DNA from: Castellaniella denitrificans
GTDB taxonomy: Bacteria > Pseudomonadota > Gammaproteobacteria > Burkholderiales > Burkholderiaceae_B
DNA: 64,000 nucleotides
Assembly (NCBI RefSeq): GCF_042653765.1
Contig: NZ_JBHSEZ010000005.1
Coordinates: forward strand, 1 to 64,000
Direction of reading: 5' to 3'
Both the position numbers and the translations under genes were made by a program. This document shows positions 47,753 to 56,479 of the stretch, piece after piece; the stretch's first letter is position 1; each line of letters begins with the position of its first letter. The notes under the pieces were generated by a model that made no database searches, had not been told where the DNA came from, and worked only from the letters and a program-made list of their open reading frames with translations.

Positions 47753-49552
47753 ATGCCCCTTCCGAAACCGCCGGCCCGCCCGGGCGACCTCATCGAAACC
47801 GCCGTCCGGAGCGCGCCCCGCGAGGCGGCTCCGGCCTCCGTCGTGCCCGGGCCGGCCCTCGACACGTCCCGCTCCGCGTCCCGCGGGCGCAGGACGAAGG
47901 CCCGTCCGGTCGCCGCCATCCTGTCCAGGCACGCCGGCCGCGAGACGCCTCCCCCGCCGGCGCCCGCAGCCGCCTCGGCGCCCGTCACCGCGCCCGCCGC
48001 CACGCCGGCGTCCGCCCGCGTGGCCAGGGCGCCGGTCGCGGACAAGCCCGCGCCGACCCCCGCGAGCCCGGCTCCGGTCGGCGCGGCGTCCGCTCCGGCC
48101 CGCCCCGCCGCCGCCCGCGCGCGGCCGAAACGCCTGCCGACGGCGCAGCGCAAGCTGTTCGTGCTGGACACCAACGTGCTGCTGCACGATCCCTCGTCCC
48201 TGTTCCGCTTCGCCGAACACGACGTCTTCCTGCCCATGATCGTGCTCGAAGAGCTCGACCACCAGAAGAAGGGCATGTCCGAGGTCGCGCGCAACGCCCG
48301 CCAGGTCAGCCGCTACCTGGACCAGCTGATCGGCACCGCCGATCTGTCCAAGGGCGTTCCGCTGGACTCGCTGGGCAACAGCGACGCCCTGGGCTCGCTG
48401 TATTTCCAGACCCGCCCCACCGATGTGCGCCTGCCCCTGGAACTGCCCATGGGCAAGGCGGACAACGTGATCCTGGGCATCGTCCACGGGCTGTGCCAGG
48501 AAGACCCGAAGCGCGAGATCGTGCTGGTGTCCAAGGACATCAACATGCGCCTGAAGGCCCGGGCGCTGGCCCTGCCGGCCGAGGACTACCTGAACGACCA
48601 TGTCCTGGACGACTCCGACCTGCTCTACGACGGCGTCATGCCGCTGCCGGAAAATTTCTGGAACAAGCACGGCAAGGACATCGAATCCTGGCAGCAGAAC
48701 GGCCTGACCTGGTATCGCGTGCGCGGGCCGCTGTGCGGCCAGTTCATCGTCAACGAATTCGTCTACTACGAAGGCGAGATGCCGCTGTACGCCCAGGTGC
48801 GCGAGGTCACGGGAAAGAGCGCCGTGCTGTCCACCCTGCGCGACTTCAGCCACGCCAAGAACAGCGTCTGGGGCGTCACCACGCGCAACCGCGAACAGAA
48901 CTTCGCCCTGAACCTGCTGATGAACCCGGACATCGACTTCGTGTCGCTGCTGGGCCAGGCGGGCACCGGCAAGACCCTGCTGGCGCTGGCCAGCGGCCTG
49001 GCGCAGACCTTCGAGACCAAGCGCTACACGGAAATCATCATCACCCGCGCCACCGTGCCGGTGGGCGACGACATCGGCTTCCTGCCCGGCACGGAGGAAG
49101 AAAAGATGCTGCCCTGGATGGGCGCGCTGGAGGACAACCTGGAAGTCCTGCACCAGGGCGCGGCGGGCGCGCTCGGCGCCCCCGGCAGCGGCAATGGCAA
49201 CGGCCAGGACTGGAACAAGACGCCCGCCATGGACCTGATCCGCTCCCGCATCAAGGTCAAGTCCATGAACTTCATGCGCGGCCGCACCTTCCTCAACAAG
49301 TTCCTGATCATCGACGAGGCCCAGAACCTGACGCCCAAGCAGATGAAGACCCTGGTCACCCGCGCGGGGCCCGGCACCAAGATCGTCTGCCTGGGCAACA
49401 TCGCCCAGATCGACACGCCCTACCTGACCGAAGGCAGCTCGGGGCTGACCTACGTGGTGGACCGCTTCAAGGGCTGGCCGCACGCCGGCCACATCACCCT
49501 GCAGCGCGGCGAACGGTCCCGCCTGGCCGACTATGCCAGCGATGCCCTCTGA
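47753..49552 (+). CDS. PIN-PhoH fusion protein (PhoH2-type)
   Basis: A 599-residue protein in three parts: a low-complexity Ala/Pro/Arg-rich N terminus (residues 1-130), a PIN nuclease domain starting at FVLDTNVLLHDP (D139), and a C-terminal PhoH ATPase with Walker A GQAGTGKTLLA (K407) and Walker B FLIIDEAQNLTP. PIN-PhoH proteins such as mycobacterial PhoH2 are RNA helicase/RNases. The start ATG has AGGAG six bases upstream. A Gly/Asn-rich insert (GSGNGNGQDW) interrupts the PhoH part. pdxA overlaps its 3' end. Confidence 0.92.
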   Translation: MPLPKPPARPGDLIETAVRSAPREAAPASVVPGPALDTSRSASRGRRTKARPVAAILSRHAGRETPPPPAPAAASAPVTAPAATPASARVARAPVADKPAPTPASPAPVGAASAPARPAAARARPKRLPTAQRKLFVLDTNVLLHDPSSLFRFAEHDVFLPMIVLEELDHQKKGMSEVARNARQVSRYLDQLIGTADLSKGVPLDSLGNSDALGSLYFQTRPTDVRLPLELPMGKADNVILGIVHGLCQEDPKREIVLVSKDINMRLKARALALPAEDYLNDHVLDDSDLLYDGVMPLPENFWNKHGKDIESWQQNGLTWYRVRGPLCGQFIVNEFVYYEGEMPLYAQVREVTGKSAVLSTLRDFSHAKNSVWGVTTRNREQNFALNLLMNPDIDFVSLLGQAGTGKTLLALASGLAQTFETKRYTEIIITRATVPVGDDIGFLPGTEEEKMLPWMGALEDNLEVLHQGAAGALGAPGSGNGNGQDWNKTPAMDLIRSRIKVKSMNFMRGRTFLNKFLIIDEAQNLTPKQMKTLVTRAGPGTKIVCLGNIAQIDTPYLTEGSSGLTYVVDRFKGWPHAGHITLQRGERSRLADYASDAL

Positions 49553-50552
49553 GCCCGGCATCCCGGCCGCGCCCGTCGGCGCGCCCCTGGCCTTCACGAT
49601 GGGGGACGCCGCCGGGATCGGTCCGGAACTGATCGCGCGCCTGTTCGCCGAAGGCCTGCCCCACCCCGCCGTCGTCTACGGCGACGAGGGCGCCCTGCGG
49701 CGCGCCTGCGCCGCGCTGGGACTGGCGGATCTGCGGGTGCGGCCGCTGGACGCGCCGGGCGCGGGCACGGCCGGCGGCGAGATCGGCGTGCTGAACCGCT
49801 GGGAACCGCTGCCCGACGGCCTGCCCTGGGGCAAGGAGGATCCGCGCGCCGGGCGCGGCGCCTATGAATACCTGTGCCACGCCATCGACGACGCCCTGGC
49901 CGGCTGCGTCCGGGCGCTGGTGACGGCGCCCCTGCACAAGGGCGCGCTGCACGCGGGCGGCATCGATTTCCCCGGCCACACCGAAATCCTGGCGCGACGC
50001 ACCGGCACGGCGGACTACGCCATGATGCTGGCCAACGACGAACTGCGCGTGCTGCTGGTGACCATCCACATCGCCCTGGCCGACGTCCCCGCGGCGCTCA
50101 GCCCGGAAGCCGAGCTGCGCGCCATCCGCCTGGCGCAGCGGGCCTGCCGCCAGGCGGGCATCGCCCGGCCGCGCATCGCCGTGGCGGGGCTGAACCCGCA
50201 CGCGGGCGAAGGCGGCGCCTTCGGCGACGAGGAAGCCCGCCACATCGCGCCGGCCATCGCCGCCGCCCGGGCCGAGGGCCTGGACGCCACCGGCCCCTGG
50301 CCGGGCGACACCGTGTTCATGCGCGCCCGCAAGGGGGAATTCGACATCGTGGTCGCCCAGTACCACGACCAGGGCCTGATCCCGGTGAAGTACCTGGGGC
50401 TGGACGAAGGGGTGAACGTGACCGTGGGCCTGCCCTTCGTGCGCACCAGCGTGGACCACGGCACGGCCTTCGACATCGCCGGGCGCGGCCTCGCCGACCC
50501 GGCCTCGCTGCGCGCGGCTGTGCGGATGGCGCTGAAAATGACCGGGTCCTGA
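49533..50552 (+). CDS. pdxA: 4-hydroxythreonine-4-phosphate dehydrogenase
   Basis: NAD-dependent enzyme of pyridoxal phosphate synthesis, 339 residues. Metal-binding histidines sit in FPGHTE, LNPHAGEGG and YHDQGLIP; the N-terminal FTMGDAAGIGPE is conserved. Two ATG codons (49533, 49542) are possible, neither with a clear Shine-Dalgarno; both overlap phoH. PdxA2-type relatives act on phosphoerythronate-like substrates, so the exact substrate is likely but not certain. Confidence 0.9.
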   Translation: MPAMPSEPGIPAAPVGAPLAFTMGDAAGIGPELIARLFAEGLPHPAVVYGDEGALRRACAALGLADLRVRPLDAPGAGTAGGEIGVLNRWEPLPDGLPWGKEDPRAGRGAYEYLCHAIDDALAGCVRALVTAPLHKGALHAGGIDFPGHTEILARRTGTADYAMMLANDELRVLLVTIHIALADVPAALSPEAELRAIRLAQRACRQAGIARPRIAVAGLNPHAGEGGAFGDEEARHIAPAIAAARAEGLDATGPWPGDTVFMRARKGEFDIVVAQYHDQGLIPVKYLGLDEGVNVTVGLPFVRTSVDHGTAFDIAGRGLADPASLRAAVRMALKMTGS

Positions 50553-50617
50553 TACGCCCCCCGCCTCCCGTGGGGCGGGTGCGGCAAGCAAGCGCAGTCC
50601 GCGCGACGTGGAGGCGC
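50553..50617. terminator. GC hairpin between convergent pdxA and dnaB
   Basis: CCCGCC and GGCGGG pair around an eight-base loop just after the pdxA stop. There is no U tract on either side, so it is only a weak terminator candidate. Confidence 0.25.
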
Positions 50618-51988
50618 TTAAAACCCCGGCGCGGCCGAAAAGTTCAGGAAACGGGTGCTGGAGCCCTGGAAGGTCAGGCGCACCGTACCGATCGGGCCAT
50701 TCCGCTGCTTGCCGATGATGATCTCGGCCGTGCCCTTGTCCGGCGAATCGGGGTTGTAGACCTCGTCGCGGTAGATGAAGATGATCACGTCGGCGTCCTG
50801 CTCGATGGCCCCGGATTCGCGCAGGTCGCTCATGACGGGCCGCTTGTTGGGCCGCTGCTCCAGGCTGCGATTGAGCTGCGACAGGGCGATCACCGGGCAG
50901 TTCAGCTCCTTGGCCAGGCCTTTCAGGGACCGGCTGATCTCGGAGATTTCCGTGGCGCGGTTTTCGCCGCCGGAGCCGGACATGAGCTGGATGTAGTCGA
51001 TGATGATCAGGCCCAGCTGCCCGCACTGGCGCGCCAGGCGCCGCGCCCGCGCGCGCAATTCCATGGAGGTCAGCGCGGGGGTCTCGTCGATGTAGATCTG
51101 GGCTTCCTCGACCTTCTGCACCGCGTGGGTCAGGCGCGGCCAGTCGTCCTGGTTCAGCTTGCCGGTGCGCATGCGGTGCTGGTCCAGCATGCCGACCGAG
51201 CCGATCATGCGCATGGCCAGCTGCACGGCGCCCATTTCCATGGAGAACACGGCCACCGGCAGTCCCTGCTCGATGGCGACGTGCTCGCCGATGTTCATGG
51301 AAAAGGAGGTCTTGCCCATGGACGGCCGCCCGGCCACGATCACCAGGTCGCCCGCCTGCAGGCCCGAGGTCATGCGGTCCAGGTCGTTGAAGCCAGTCGG
51401 CACCCCGGTCACGTCGGAATCGCCTTCGCGGTGGTAGAGCTCGTCGATGCGCTCGACCACCTGGGCCAGCAGCGGACGGATCTCCTGGAATCCGGCCATG
51501 CCGCGCGCGCCCTCCTGGGCGATCTGGAACACGCGGGACTCGGCTTCGTCGAGGATCTGCCGGGCTTCCTTGCCCTGGGGATTGAAGGCGGCCGAGGAGA
51601 TCTCGTCGGCGATCGAGACCAGCTTGCGCAGCATGGACCGCTCGCGCACGATCTCCGCGTAGCGGCGGATGTTCGCGGCCGAGGGCGTGTTGTGCGCCAG
51701 CGCGTTCAGGTACGGCAGGCCGCCGCATTCGTCGGCCTTGCCCGCCGTGGTCAGGGACTCGTGGACCGTGACCACGTCGGCCGGCCGCCCCAGCCCCACC
51801 AGCCGGGTGATGTGGTGCCAGATCAGGCGGTGGTCGAAGCGGTAGAAGTCGTCCTCGGTGAGGACGTCCGCGACCCGGTCGAAAGCGGCGTTGTCCAGCA
51901 GCAGGCCGCCCAGCACCGACTGCTCGGCCTCGACGGAGTGCGGCGGCACACGCAGATAATCCAGTTGCGCGTCGGCTTCGATTTCCAA
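50618..51988 (-). CDS. dnaB: replicative DNA helicase DnaB
   Basis: Hexameric helicase of the replication fork, 456 residues. N-terminal helical domain (SVEAEQSVLGGLLLDN) and C-terminal RecA-like core with Walker A GRPSMGKTSF, and LIIIDYIQLM as Walker B. The start is TTG at 51988, with AAGGA six bases upstream; the following residues lead straight into the conserved LDYLRVPPHS. It lies 42 bases after the terminator of the ribosomal operon. No intein or insertion is seen. Confidence 0.96.
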   Translation of the reverse strand: MEIEADAQLDYLRVPPHSVEAEQSVLGGLLLDNAAFDRVADVLTEDDFYRFDHRLIWHHITRLVGLGRPADVVTVHESLTTAGKADECGGLPYLNALAHNTPSAANIRRYAEIVRERSMLRKLVSIADEISSAAFNPQGKEARQILDEAESRVFQIAQEGARGMAGFQEIRPLLAQVVERIDELYHREGDSDVTGVPTGFNDLDRMTSGLQAGDLVIVAGRPSMGKTSFSMNIGEHVAIEQGLPVAVFSMEMGAVQLAMRMIGSVGMLDQHRMRTGKLNQDDWPRLTHAVQKVEEAQIYIDETPALTSMELRARARRLARQCGQLGLIIIDYIQLMSGSGGENRATEISEISRSLKGLAKELNCPVIALSQLNRSLEQRPNKRPVMSDLRESGAIEQDADVIIFIYRDEVYNPDSPDKGTAEIIIGKQRNGPIGTVRLTFQGSSTRFLNFSAAPGF

Positions 51989-52030
51989 ACCTTGTCCTTG
52001 AAACGGGGTGCGCGGGACGGGCCGGCGATG

Positions 52031-52057
52031 AAAAAGGCCGGCATGCGCCGGCCTTTT
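52031..52057 (-). terminator. intrinsic terminator of the rpsF-rplI operon
   Basis: Perfect 11-base stem AAAAGGCCGGC / GCCGGCCTTTT with an ATGC loop, followed on the minus strand by a run of T. It lies 60 bases after the rplI stop and just before dnaB. The A and T tails make it usable in both directions. Confidence 0.85.
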
Positions 52058-52116
52058 CAGCAGCGCCGCGCCATCCCTACCTTACCACGAGGCATGGTGC
52101 GCGGCGGAGCGGGACA

Positions 52117-52572
52117 TCAGGCCATTTCGCCCTGCACGGTGACCGTGATGTCGGCCACCACGTCGGCGTGCAGCGCAACCTGCAGCGGGAACTCGCCCAC
52201 GGCCTTGATGGCGCCGTCCGGCATGCGGACCTGGGCCTTGTGCACGTCGGTGAAACCGGCGGCCTGCAGCGCGGCGGCCACGTCCATGTTGGTGACCGAG
52301 CCGAACAGGCGGCCGTCGACGCCGGCCTTCTGGCTGATGGTCAGCACGTAGCCGGACAGCTTTTCGCCGACGGACTGGGCCGCGGCCAGCTTTTCAGCCT
52401 GGTGCTTTTCCAGTTCGGCGCGGCGGGCCTCGAATTCCTTCAGGGCGGCGTCGGTCGCGCGGCGGGCGATCTTCTGGGGGATCAGGTAGTTGCGGGCATA
52501 GCCGTCGCGCACGCGGACCACATCACCCAGGTTGCCGAGATTGACGACTTTTTCAAGCAGAATGACTTGCAT
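52117..52572 (-). CDS. rplI: 50S ribosomal protein L9
   Basis: 151 residues (E. coli 149), with the L9 N-terminal domain MQVILLEKVVNLGNLGD and the signature GYARNYLIP, then the long connecting helix and C-terminal RNA-binding domain. It follows rpsR by 16 bases and is the last gene before the terminator at 52031-52057. Confidence 0.98.
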   Translation of the reverse strand: MQVILLEKVVNLGNLGDVVRVRDGYARNYLIPQKIARRATDAALKEFEARRAELEKHQAEKLAAAQSVGEKLSGYVLTISQKAGVDGRLFGSVTNMDVAAALQAAGFTDVHKAQVRMPDGAIKAVGEFPLQVALHADVVADITVTVQGEMA

Positions 52573-52588
52573 GACGGGAGACCTCGGA

Positions 52589-52861
52589 TCAGTTGTGGTT
52601 GTCGGTGTACGGCAACAGGGCCAGGAAGCGCGCGCGCTTGATGGCGGTGTCCAGCTGGCGCTGGTAGTGCGCCTTGGTGCCGGTCAGGCGGGCCGGGATG
52701 ATCTTGCCGTTTTCCTGGATGAAATCGCGCAGGGTGTCCAGATCCTTGTAGTCGATCTCTTCGACCTTGGCGACGGTGAAGCGGCAGAACTTGCGGCGCT
52801 TGAACAGCGGATTCTGTTGCCCGAACTTGCGCTTTTCCTTGGTTTTCTTGAAGTAAGCCAT
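52589..52861 (-). CDS. rpsR: 30S ribosomal protein S18
   Basis: 90 residues, basic, with FKRRKFCRFT near residue 20 and the conserved ENGKIIPARLTGT. The ATG at 52861 has AAGG upstream; the extra 15 residues of the longer frame belong to the priB-rpsR gap. S18 pairs with S6 on the ribosome and may join it in feedback control of this operon. Confidence 0.98.
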   Translation of the reverse strand: MAYFKKTKEKRKFGQQNPLFKRRKFCRFTVAKVEEIDYKDLDTLRDFIQENGKIIPARLTGTKAHYQRQLDTAIKRARFLALLPYTDNHN

Positions 52862-52906
52862 GATGGTTGCCTTTCTCTGTGGCCGGGCCATGCCCGGCAT
52901 GTTCAT

Positions 52907-53200
52907 TCAGTGTGCCTGCGCGATCCGCTGGATGTGGAACACCAGCCGGTCCGAACCTTGCCGGAGGGGCGCCAGGAATCCGGTGGCCTGGATCAGCGCG
53001 CCGATCGGCGCCTGGGCCAGTTCCCGGGCCACGTCCCCCAGGGCCACCGCCTGCAGTTCCATGCGTACGGTGCGGGGAGACCCGGCTTCCAGGACCTCGG
53101 ATTCGTGTGCCATCCGGAGCCGCAGCACCGGCGTGCCCGCCGGCGTGTGGCGCAGCGGCTCGGCCTCGGCCACGCGCGCTGCGATTTCGACCCGGTTCAC
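52907..53200 (-). CDS. priB: primosomal replication protein N, PriB
   Basis: A 97-residue single-stranded-DNA-binding OB-fold protein that helps PriA reload the replisome. N terminus MNRVEIAARVAEAEPLRHTP and TPVLRLRMAHES match the PriB/SSB-like fold. It sits in its standard place between rpsF and rpsR. Sequence is less conserved than its neighbours, so context supports the call strongly. Confidence 0.93.
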   Translation of the reverse strand: MNRVEIAARVAEAEPLRHTPAGTPVLRLRMAHESEVLEAGSPRTVRMELQAVALGDVARELAQAPIGALIQATGFLAPLRQGSDRLVFHIQRIAQAH

Positions 53201-53219
53201 GGAATGCGCGGGCTCCGGA

Positions 53220-53591
53220 TCAGGAATTCGTGGTGGACTCGGTGGCGGTCGCCTTGCGGGCTTCCTCGCGCTCGACCGACTTCATCATGATCGACGGCTC
53301 GGTGTGCGCGTGCTTGGTCTTGACGAACAGGTGGCGCAGGATCGCGTCGTTGTAGCGGAACGAGTGTTCGAGTTCATCCAGGGCGGCCTGGCCGCACTCG
53401 ATGTTGAAGCACACGTAGTGGGCCTTGACGAGCTTCTGGATCGGGTAGGCCAGCTGGCGGCGGCCCCAGTCCTCGACGCGGTGGATCTGGCCGCCATTGC
53501 TGGTGACCATGGCCTGGTAGCGCTCGATCATGGCGGGCACCTGCTCGCTCTGATCGGGATGCACGATGAACACTACTTCGTAGTGGCGCAT
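53220..53591 (-). CDS. rpsF: 30S ribosomal protein S6
   Basis: 123 residues: MRHYEVVFIVHPDQSEQVP at the start, EDWGRRQLAYPI and the S18-contacting region. The C-terminal 25 residues form a charged tail ending SVEREEARKATATE. The ATG at 53591 has AAGGAG six bases upstream; the 35-residue longer frame covers the leader. First gene of the operon. Confidence 0.98.
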   Translation of the reverse strand: MRHYEVVFIVHPDQSEQVPAMIERYQAMVTSNGGQIHRVEDWGRRQLAYPIQKLVKAHYVCFNIECGQAALDELEHSFRYNDAILRHLFVKTKHAHTEPSIMMKSVEREEARKATATESTTNS

Positions 53592-53712
53592 GTAAGACTC
53601 CTTGTGGATATCTGCGGTGTTGACAGACAGCCCGCCGGCACGATGCGGATCCCATCCTGGGAACCACGGACATGCCGAAAAAACGGCATGCCACAAGCAC
53701 GGTCGAGCAAGT
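53592..53712 (-). promoter_or_regulatory. probable S6:S18 leader of rpsF
   Basis: The mRNA leader is about 120 bases. It holds a strong hairpin CATGCCG-TTTTTT-CGGCATG (53671-53690 on the minus strand) and, nearer the gene, GTGCCGGCGGGC and CAACACCGCAG. Bacterial rpsF leaders often carry an RNA motif with a bulged CCG that binds the S6:S18 complex and represses the operon; the two CCG elements fit that in general terms only. Confidence 0.35.
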
Positions 53713-53720
53713 AACCCGGC

Positions 53721-53729
53721 ATTCTAGCA
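53721..53729 (-). promoter_or_regulatory. extended -10 promoter of rpsF
   Basis: TGCTAGAAT on the minus strand (TG-n plus TAGAAT) in an A+T-rich patch, about 130 bases before the rpsF ATG. No matching -35, as expected for an extended -10 promoter. Confidence 0.4.
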
Positions 53730-53802
53730 TATTCGGTATGCCTGCCGGAAGACCGATATGCCCAGACCGCTGCGCCCGGCCGAGGCCTGGCCGCGCGGCG
53801 GA

Positions 53803-54615
53803 TCAATCGCTGCGCACCACCGCGTAGGCGGAATGGTTGTGGATGGATTCGAAGTTTTCCGCCGTGACCTGGTAGGACGCCACGCCGGGCAGGCGCCGCA
53901 GCATCACGGCCACGTCGCGCACCAGGTCCTCGACGAACTTCGGGTTCTCGTAGGCGCGCTCGGTGACGAACTTCTCGTCGGCGCGCTTGAGCAGCCCCCA
54001 CAGTTCGGACGAGGCCTGCGATTCCACGCCGCGGATCAGCGCGTCCAGGTCGACGGCCTGGGGCGCGTCGTATTCCAGGTCCACGGTGACGTGCGAGCGC
54101 TGGTTGTGGGCGCCGTATTCCGAGATCGCCTTCGAGCAGGGGCACAGGCTGGTCACCGGCACCTGGGCGGACAGGGAAAAGCGCGGCGCCTCGCCCCGGC
54201 GGGCGCGGACGGACCAGCGGACCTGGTAGTCCATCAGGCTGCGCACGCCGGACACCGGCGCGGGCTTCTCGATGAAATAGGGAAAGCCGGCCGCCACGTC
54301 GCCGGCGTCGGCATGGAGCAGGTCCAGCATGGACTGCGCCAGGGCGCACAGGGCCGCGGGCGTCATGGGCTCGCCGCGCCGCGATTCCAGCAGGGCGATG
54401 AAGCGCGACATGTGCGTGCCCTTTTCATCGGCCGGCAGGGCCACGGTCATTTCCCAGTCGGCGATGGTCGCCTGGGGCTGGCCGGCGGCGGACGCCACCA
54501 GCAGGGGATGGCGCACGCCGCGCACGCCCACCCGCTGGATGGCAATCCGGCGCGTGTCCGGTCCGCTTTGCACATCCGGCATCGCCATCGCCACCGGATC
54601 CAGCAGGGTGTTCAT
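53803..54615 (-). CDS. folE2: GTP cyclohydrolase IB (FolE2)
   Basis: Alternative GTP cyclohydrolase producing dihydroneopterin triphosphate, first step of tetrahydrofolate synthesis; FolE2 does not depend on zinc as FolE does. 270 residues with the active-site cysteine in VTSLCPCSK, and ISEYGAHNQRSH and FESIHNHSAYA conserved. ATG overlaps the dxs stop (ATGA). A co-operonic role with isoprenoid genes is unusual but may only be positional. Confidence 0.94.
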   Translation of the reverse strand: MNTLLDPVAMAMPDVQSGPDTRRIAIQRVGVRGVRHPLLVASAAGQPQATIADWEMTVALPADEKGTHMSRFIALLESRRGEPMTPAALCALAQSMLDLLHADAGDVAAGFPYFIEKPAPVSGVRSLMDYQVRWSVRARRGEAPRFSLSAQVPVTSLCPCSKAISEYGAHNQRSHVTVDLEYDAPQAVDLDALIRGVESQASSELWGLLKRADEKFVTERAYENPKFVEDLVRDVAVMLRRLPGVASYQVTAENFESIHNHSAYAVVRSD

Positions 54616-56471
54616 GAAGCATTCCTTTTCAAGCGCTGGCGTATCGACGCCTCGATTCCTCCGGCATCCAGGCCGAGACCGGCGAGGATGGCCTTCTGGT
54701 CCCCATGATCGATGAATTCATCCGGCAAGCCCAGTTGCAGGATCGGGCGGGCGATCGCCTCCCGGTTCAGCCATTCGGCCACGGCGCTGCCCGCGCCGCC
54801 CATGACGGCGCCCTCCTCGACCGTGACGAACAGATCGTGGGACTCGGCCAGGCGCCGCAGCAGCGTCTCGTCCAGCGGCTTGACGAAGCGCATGTCCACC
54901 AGCGTGGCGTCCAGCGATTCGGCCGCCCGCGCGGCCTCGGGCAGCAGGGTGCCGAAGACCAGCAGCGCGACGTCCCTGCCCTCGCGGCGCACCACGGCGC
55001 GGCCGATCTCGACCGGATCCAGGCTGTCGCCAGGATCGGCGCCGCAGCCGGCGCCGCGCGGGTAGCGGACCGAGGCCGGCCCCGGATGCAGGAAGCAGGT
55101 GTTGAGCAGCAGCCGGGCCTCGCGTTCGTCCGAGGGCGCGGCGATCACCAGGTTCGGGATGCAGCGCAGGTAGGCGATGTCGTAGTTGCCGGCGTGGGTC
55201 GCCCCGTCGGCGCCGACGATGCCGGCCCGGTCCAGGGCGAAGGTCACGTCCAGGTTCTGCAGGGCCACGTCGTGGATCAGCTGGTCGTAGCCGCGCTGCA
55301 GGAAGGTGGAGTAGATGGCCACCACGGGCTTGCAGCCTTCGCAGGCCAGGCCGGCGGCGAAGGTCACGGCATGCTGCTCGGCGATGCCGACGTCGAAATA
55401 GCGCTGCGGGAAGCGGCGCTCGAATTCGACCAGGCCGCTGCCTTCGCGCATGGCGGGCGTGATGCCCACCAGGCGCGAGTCGGCGGCGGCCATGTCGCAC
55501 AACCAGGCGCCGAAGACCTGGGTGAAGGACTGGCGTGCGGGCTTGGCGGGCTTCTGGATGCCGACCGAAGGATCGAATTTCCCCGGACCGTGGTAGAGGA
55601 CCGGATCGGCCTCGGCGAGCTTGTAGCCCCGGCCCTTGCGCGTCACGACGTGCAGGAACTGCAGGCCGCCGAGTCGGCGCAGGTTTTCCAGGGTGGGGAT
55701 CAGCACGTCCAGGTCGTGGCCGTCGATCGGTCCCATGTAGTTGAAGCCCAGTTCCTCGAACAGGGTGGCCGGCGACAGCATGCCCTTGGCGTGGCCTTCG
55801 AGCTTGCGCGCCAGCGCCAGCACGGGCGGCACGTGCTGCAGCACGGCCCGCCCCATGTTCTTGGCGTGGGCGTAGAACTGGCCCGACAGCAGGCGGGCGA
55901 AGTAGTAGTTCAACGCCCCCACCGGCGGCGAGATCGACATGTCGTTGTCGTTCAGCACGACCAGCAGGTTCACGTCGGGCGTGACGCCGGCGTTGTTCAG
56001 GGCCTCGAAGGCCATGCCGGCCGTCATGGCCCCGTCGCCGATCACGGCGATGTGCTGGCGGTCGACGCCGGCGTTGCGCGACGCGACCGCCATGCCCAGC
56101 GCGGCGGAGATCGAGGTCGAGGAATGCGCCGTGCCGAAGGCGTCGTACGGCGATTCGGCGCGTTTCGGAAAGCCGGAGATCCCGCCCCGCTGGCGCAGGC
56201 CGGCCATGGCCTCGCGGCGCCCGGTCAGGATCTTGTGCGGGTAGGATTGGTGGCCCACGTCCCAGATCAGCCGGTCGTCGGGCGTGTTGAACGCGTAGTG
56301 CAGCGCCAGGGTGAGCTCGACCGTCCCCAGGTTCGAGGACAGGTGCCCCCCGGTGCGCGACACGGAATCCAGCACGAACGCCCGCAATTCGACGGCCAGT
56401 TCCCTGAGGTCCCGACGGTCCAGCCGGCGCAGATCCGCCGGCGATTGGATGCCTTCCAGTAGTCTAGTCAT
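54612..56471 (-). CDS. dxs: 1-deoxy-D-xylulose-5-phosphate synthase
   Basis: Thiamine-diphosphate enzyme starting the MEP isoprenoid pathway from pyruvate and glyceraldehyde 3-phosphate. 619 residues (E. coli 620). Thiamine-binding GDGAMTAGMAFE and NDNDMSISPPVGA, catalytic glutamate in IAEQHAVTFAAG, and DRAGIVGADGATH are clear. The ATG at 56471 begins MTRLLEGIQSPADLR; the longer open frame is a shadow of ispA. It follows ispA by eight bases. Confidence 0.97.
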   Translation of the reverse strand: MTRLLEGIQSPADLRRLDRRDLRELAVELRAFVLDSVSRTGGHLSSNLGTVELTLALHYAFNTPDDRLIWDVGHQSYPHKILTGRREAMAGLRQRGGISGFPKRAESPYDAFGTAHSSTSISAALGMAVASRNAGVDRQHIAVIGDGAMTAGMAFEALNNAGVTPDVNLLVVLNDNDMSISPPVGALNYYFARLLSGQFYAHAKNMGRAVLQHVPPVLALARKLEGHAKGMLSPATLFEELGFNYMGPIDGHDLDVLIPTLENLRRLGGLQFLHVVTRKGRGYKLAEADPVLYHGPGKFDPSVGIQKPAKPARQSFTQVFGAWLCDMAAADSRLVGITPAMREGSGLVEFERRFPQRYFDVGIAEQHAVTFAAGLACEGCKPVVAIYSTFLQRGYDQLIHDVALQNLDVTFALDRAGIVGADGATHAGNYDIAYLRCIPNLVIAAPSDEREARLLLNTCFLHPGPASVRYPRGAGCGADPGDSLDPVEIGRAVVRREGRDVALLVFGTLLPEAARAAESLDATLVDMRFVKPLDETLLRRLAESHDLFVTVEEGAVMGGAGSAVAEWLNREAIARPILQLGLPDEFIDHGDQKAILAGLGLDAGGIEASIRQRLKRNAS

Positions 56472-56479
56472 GATGTTTT

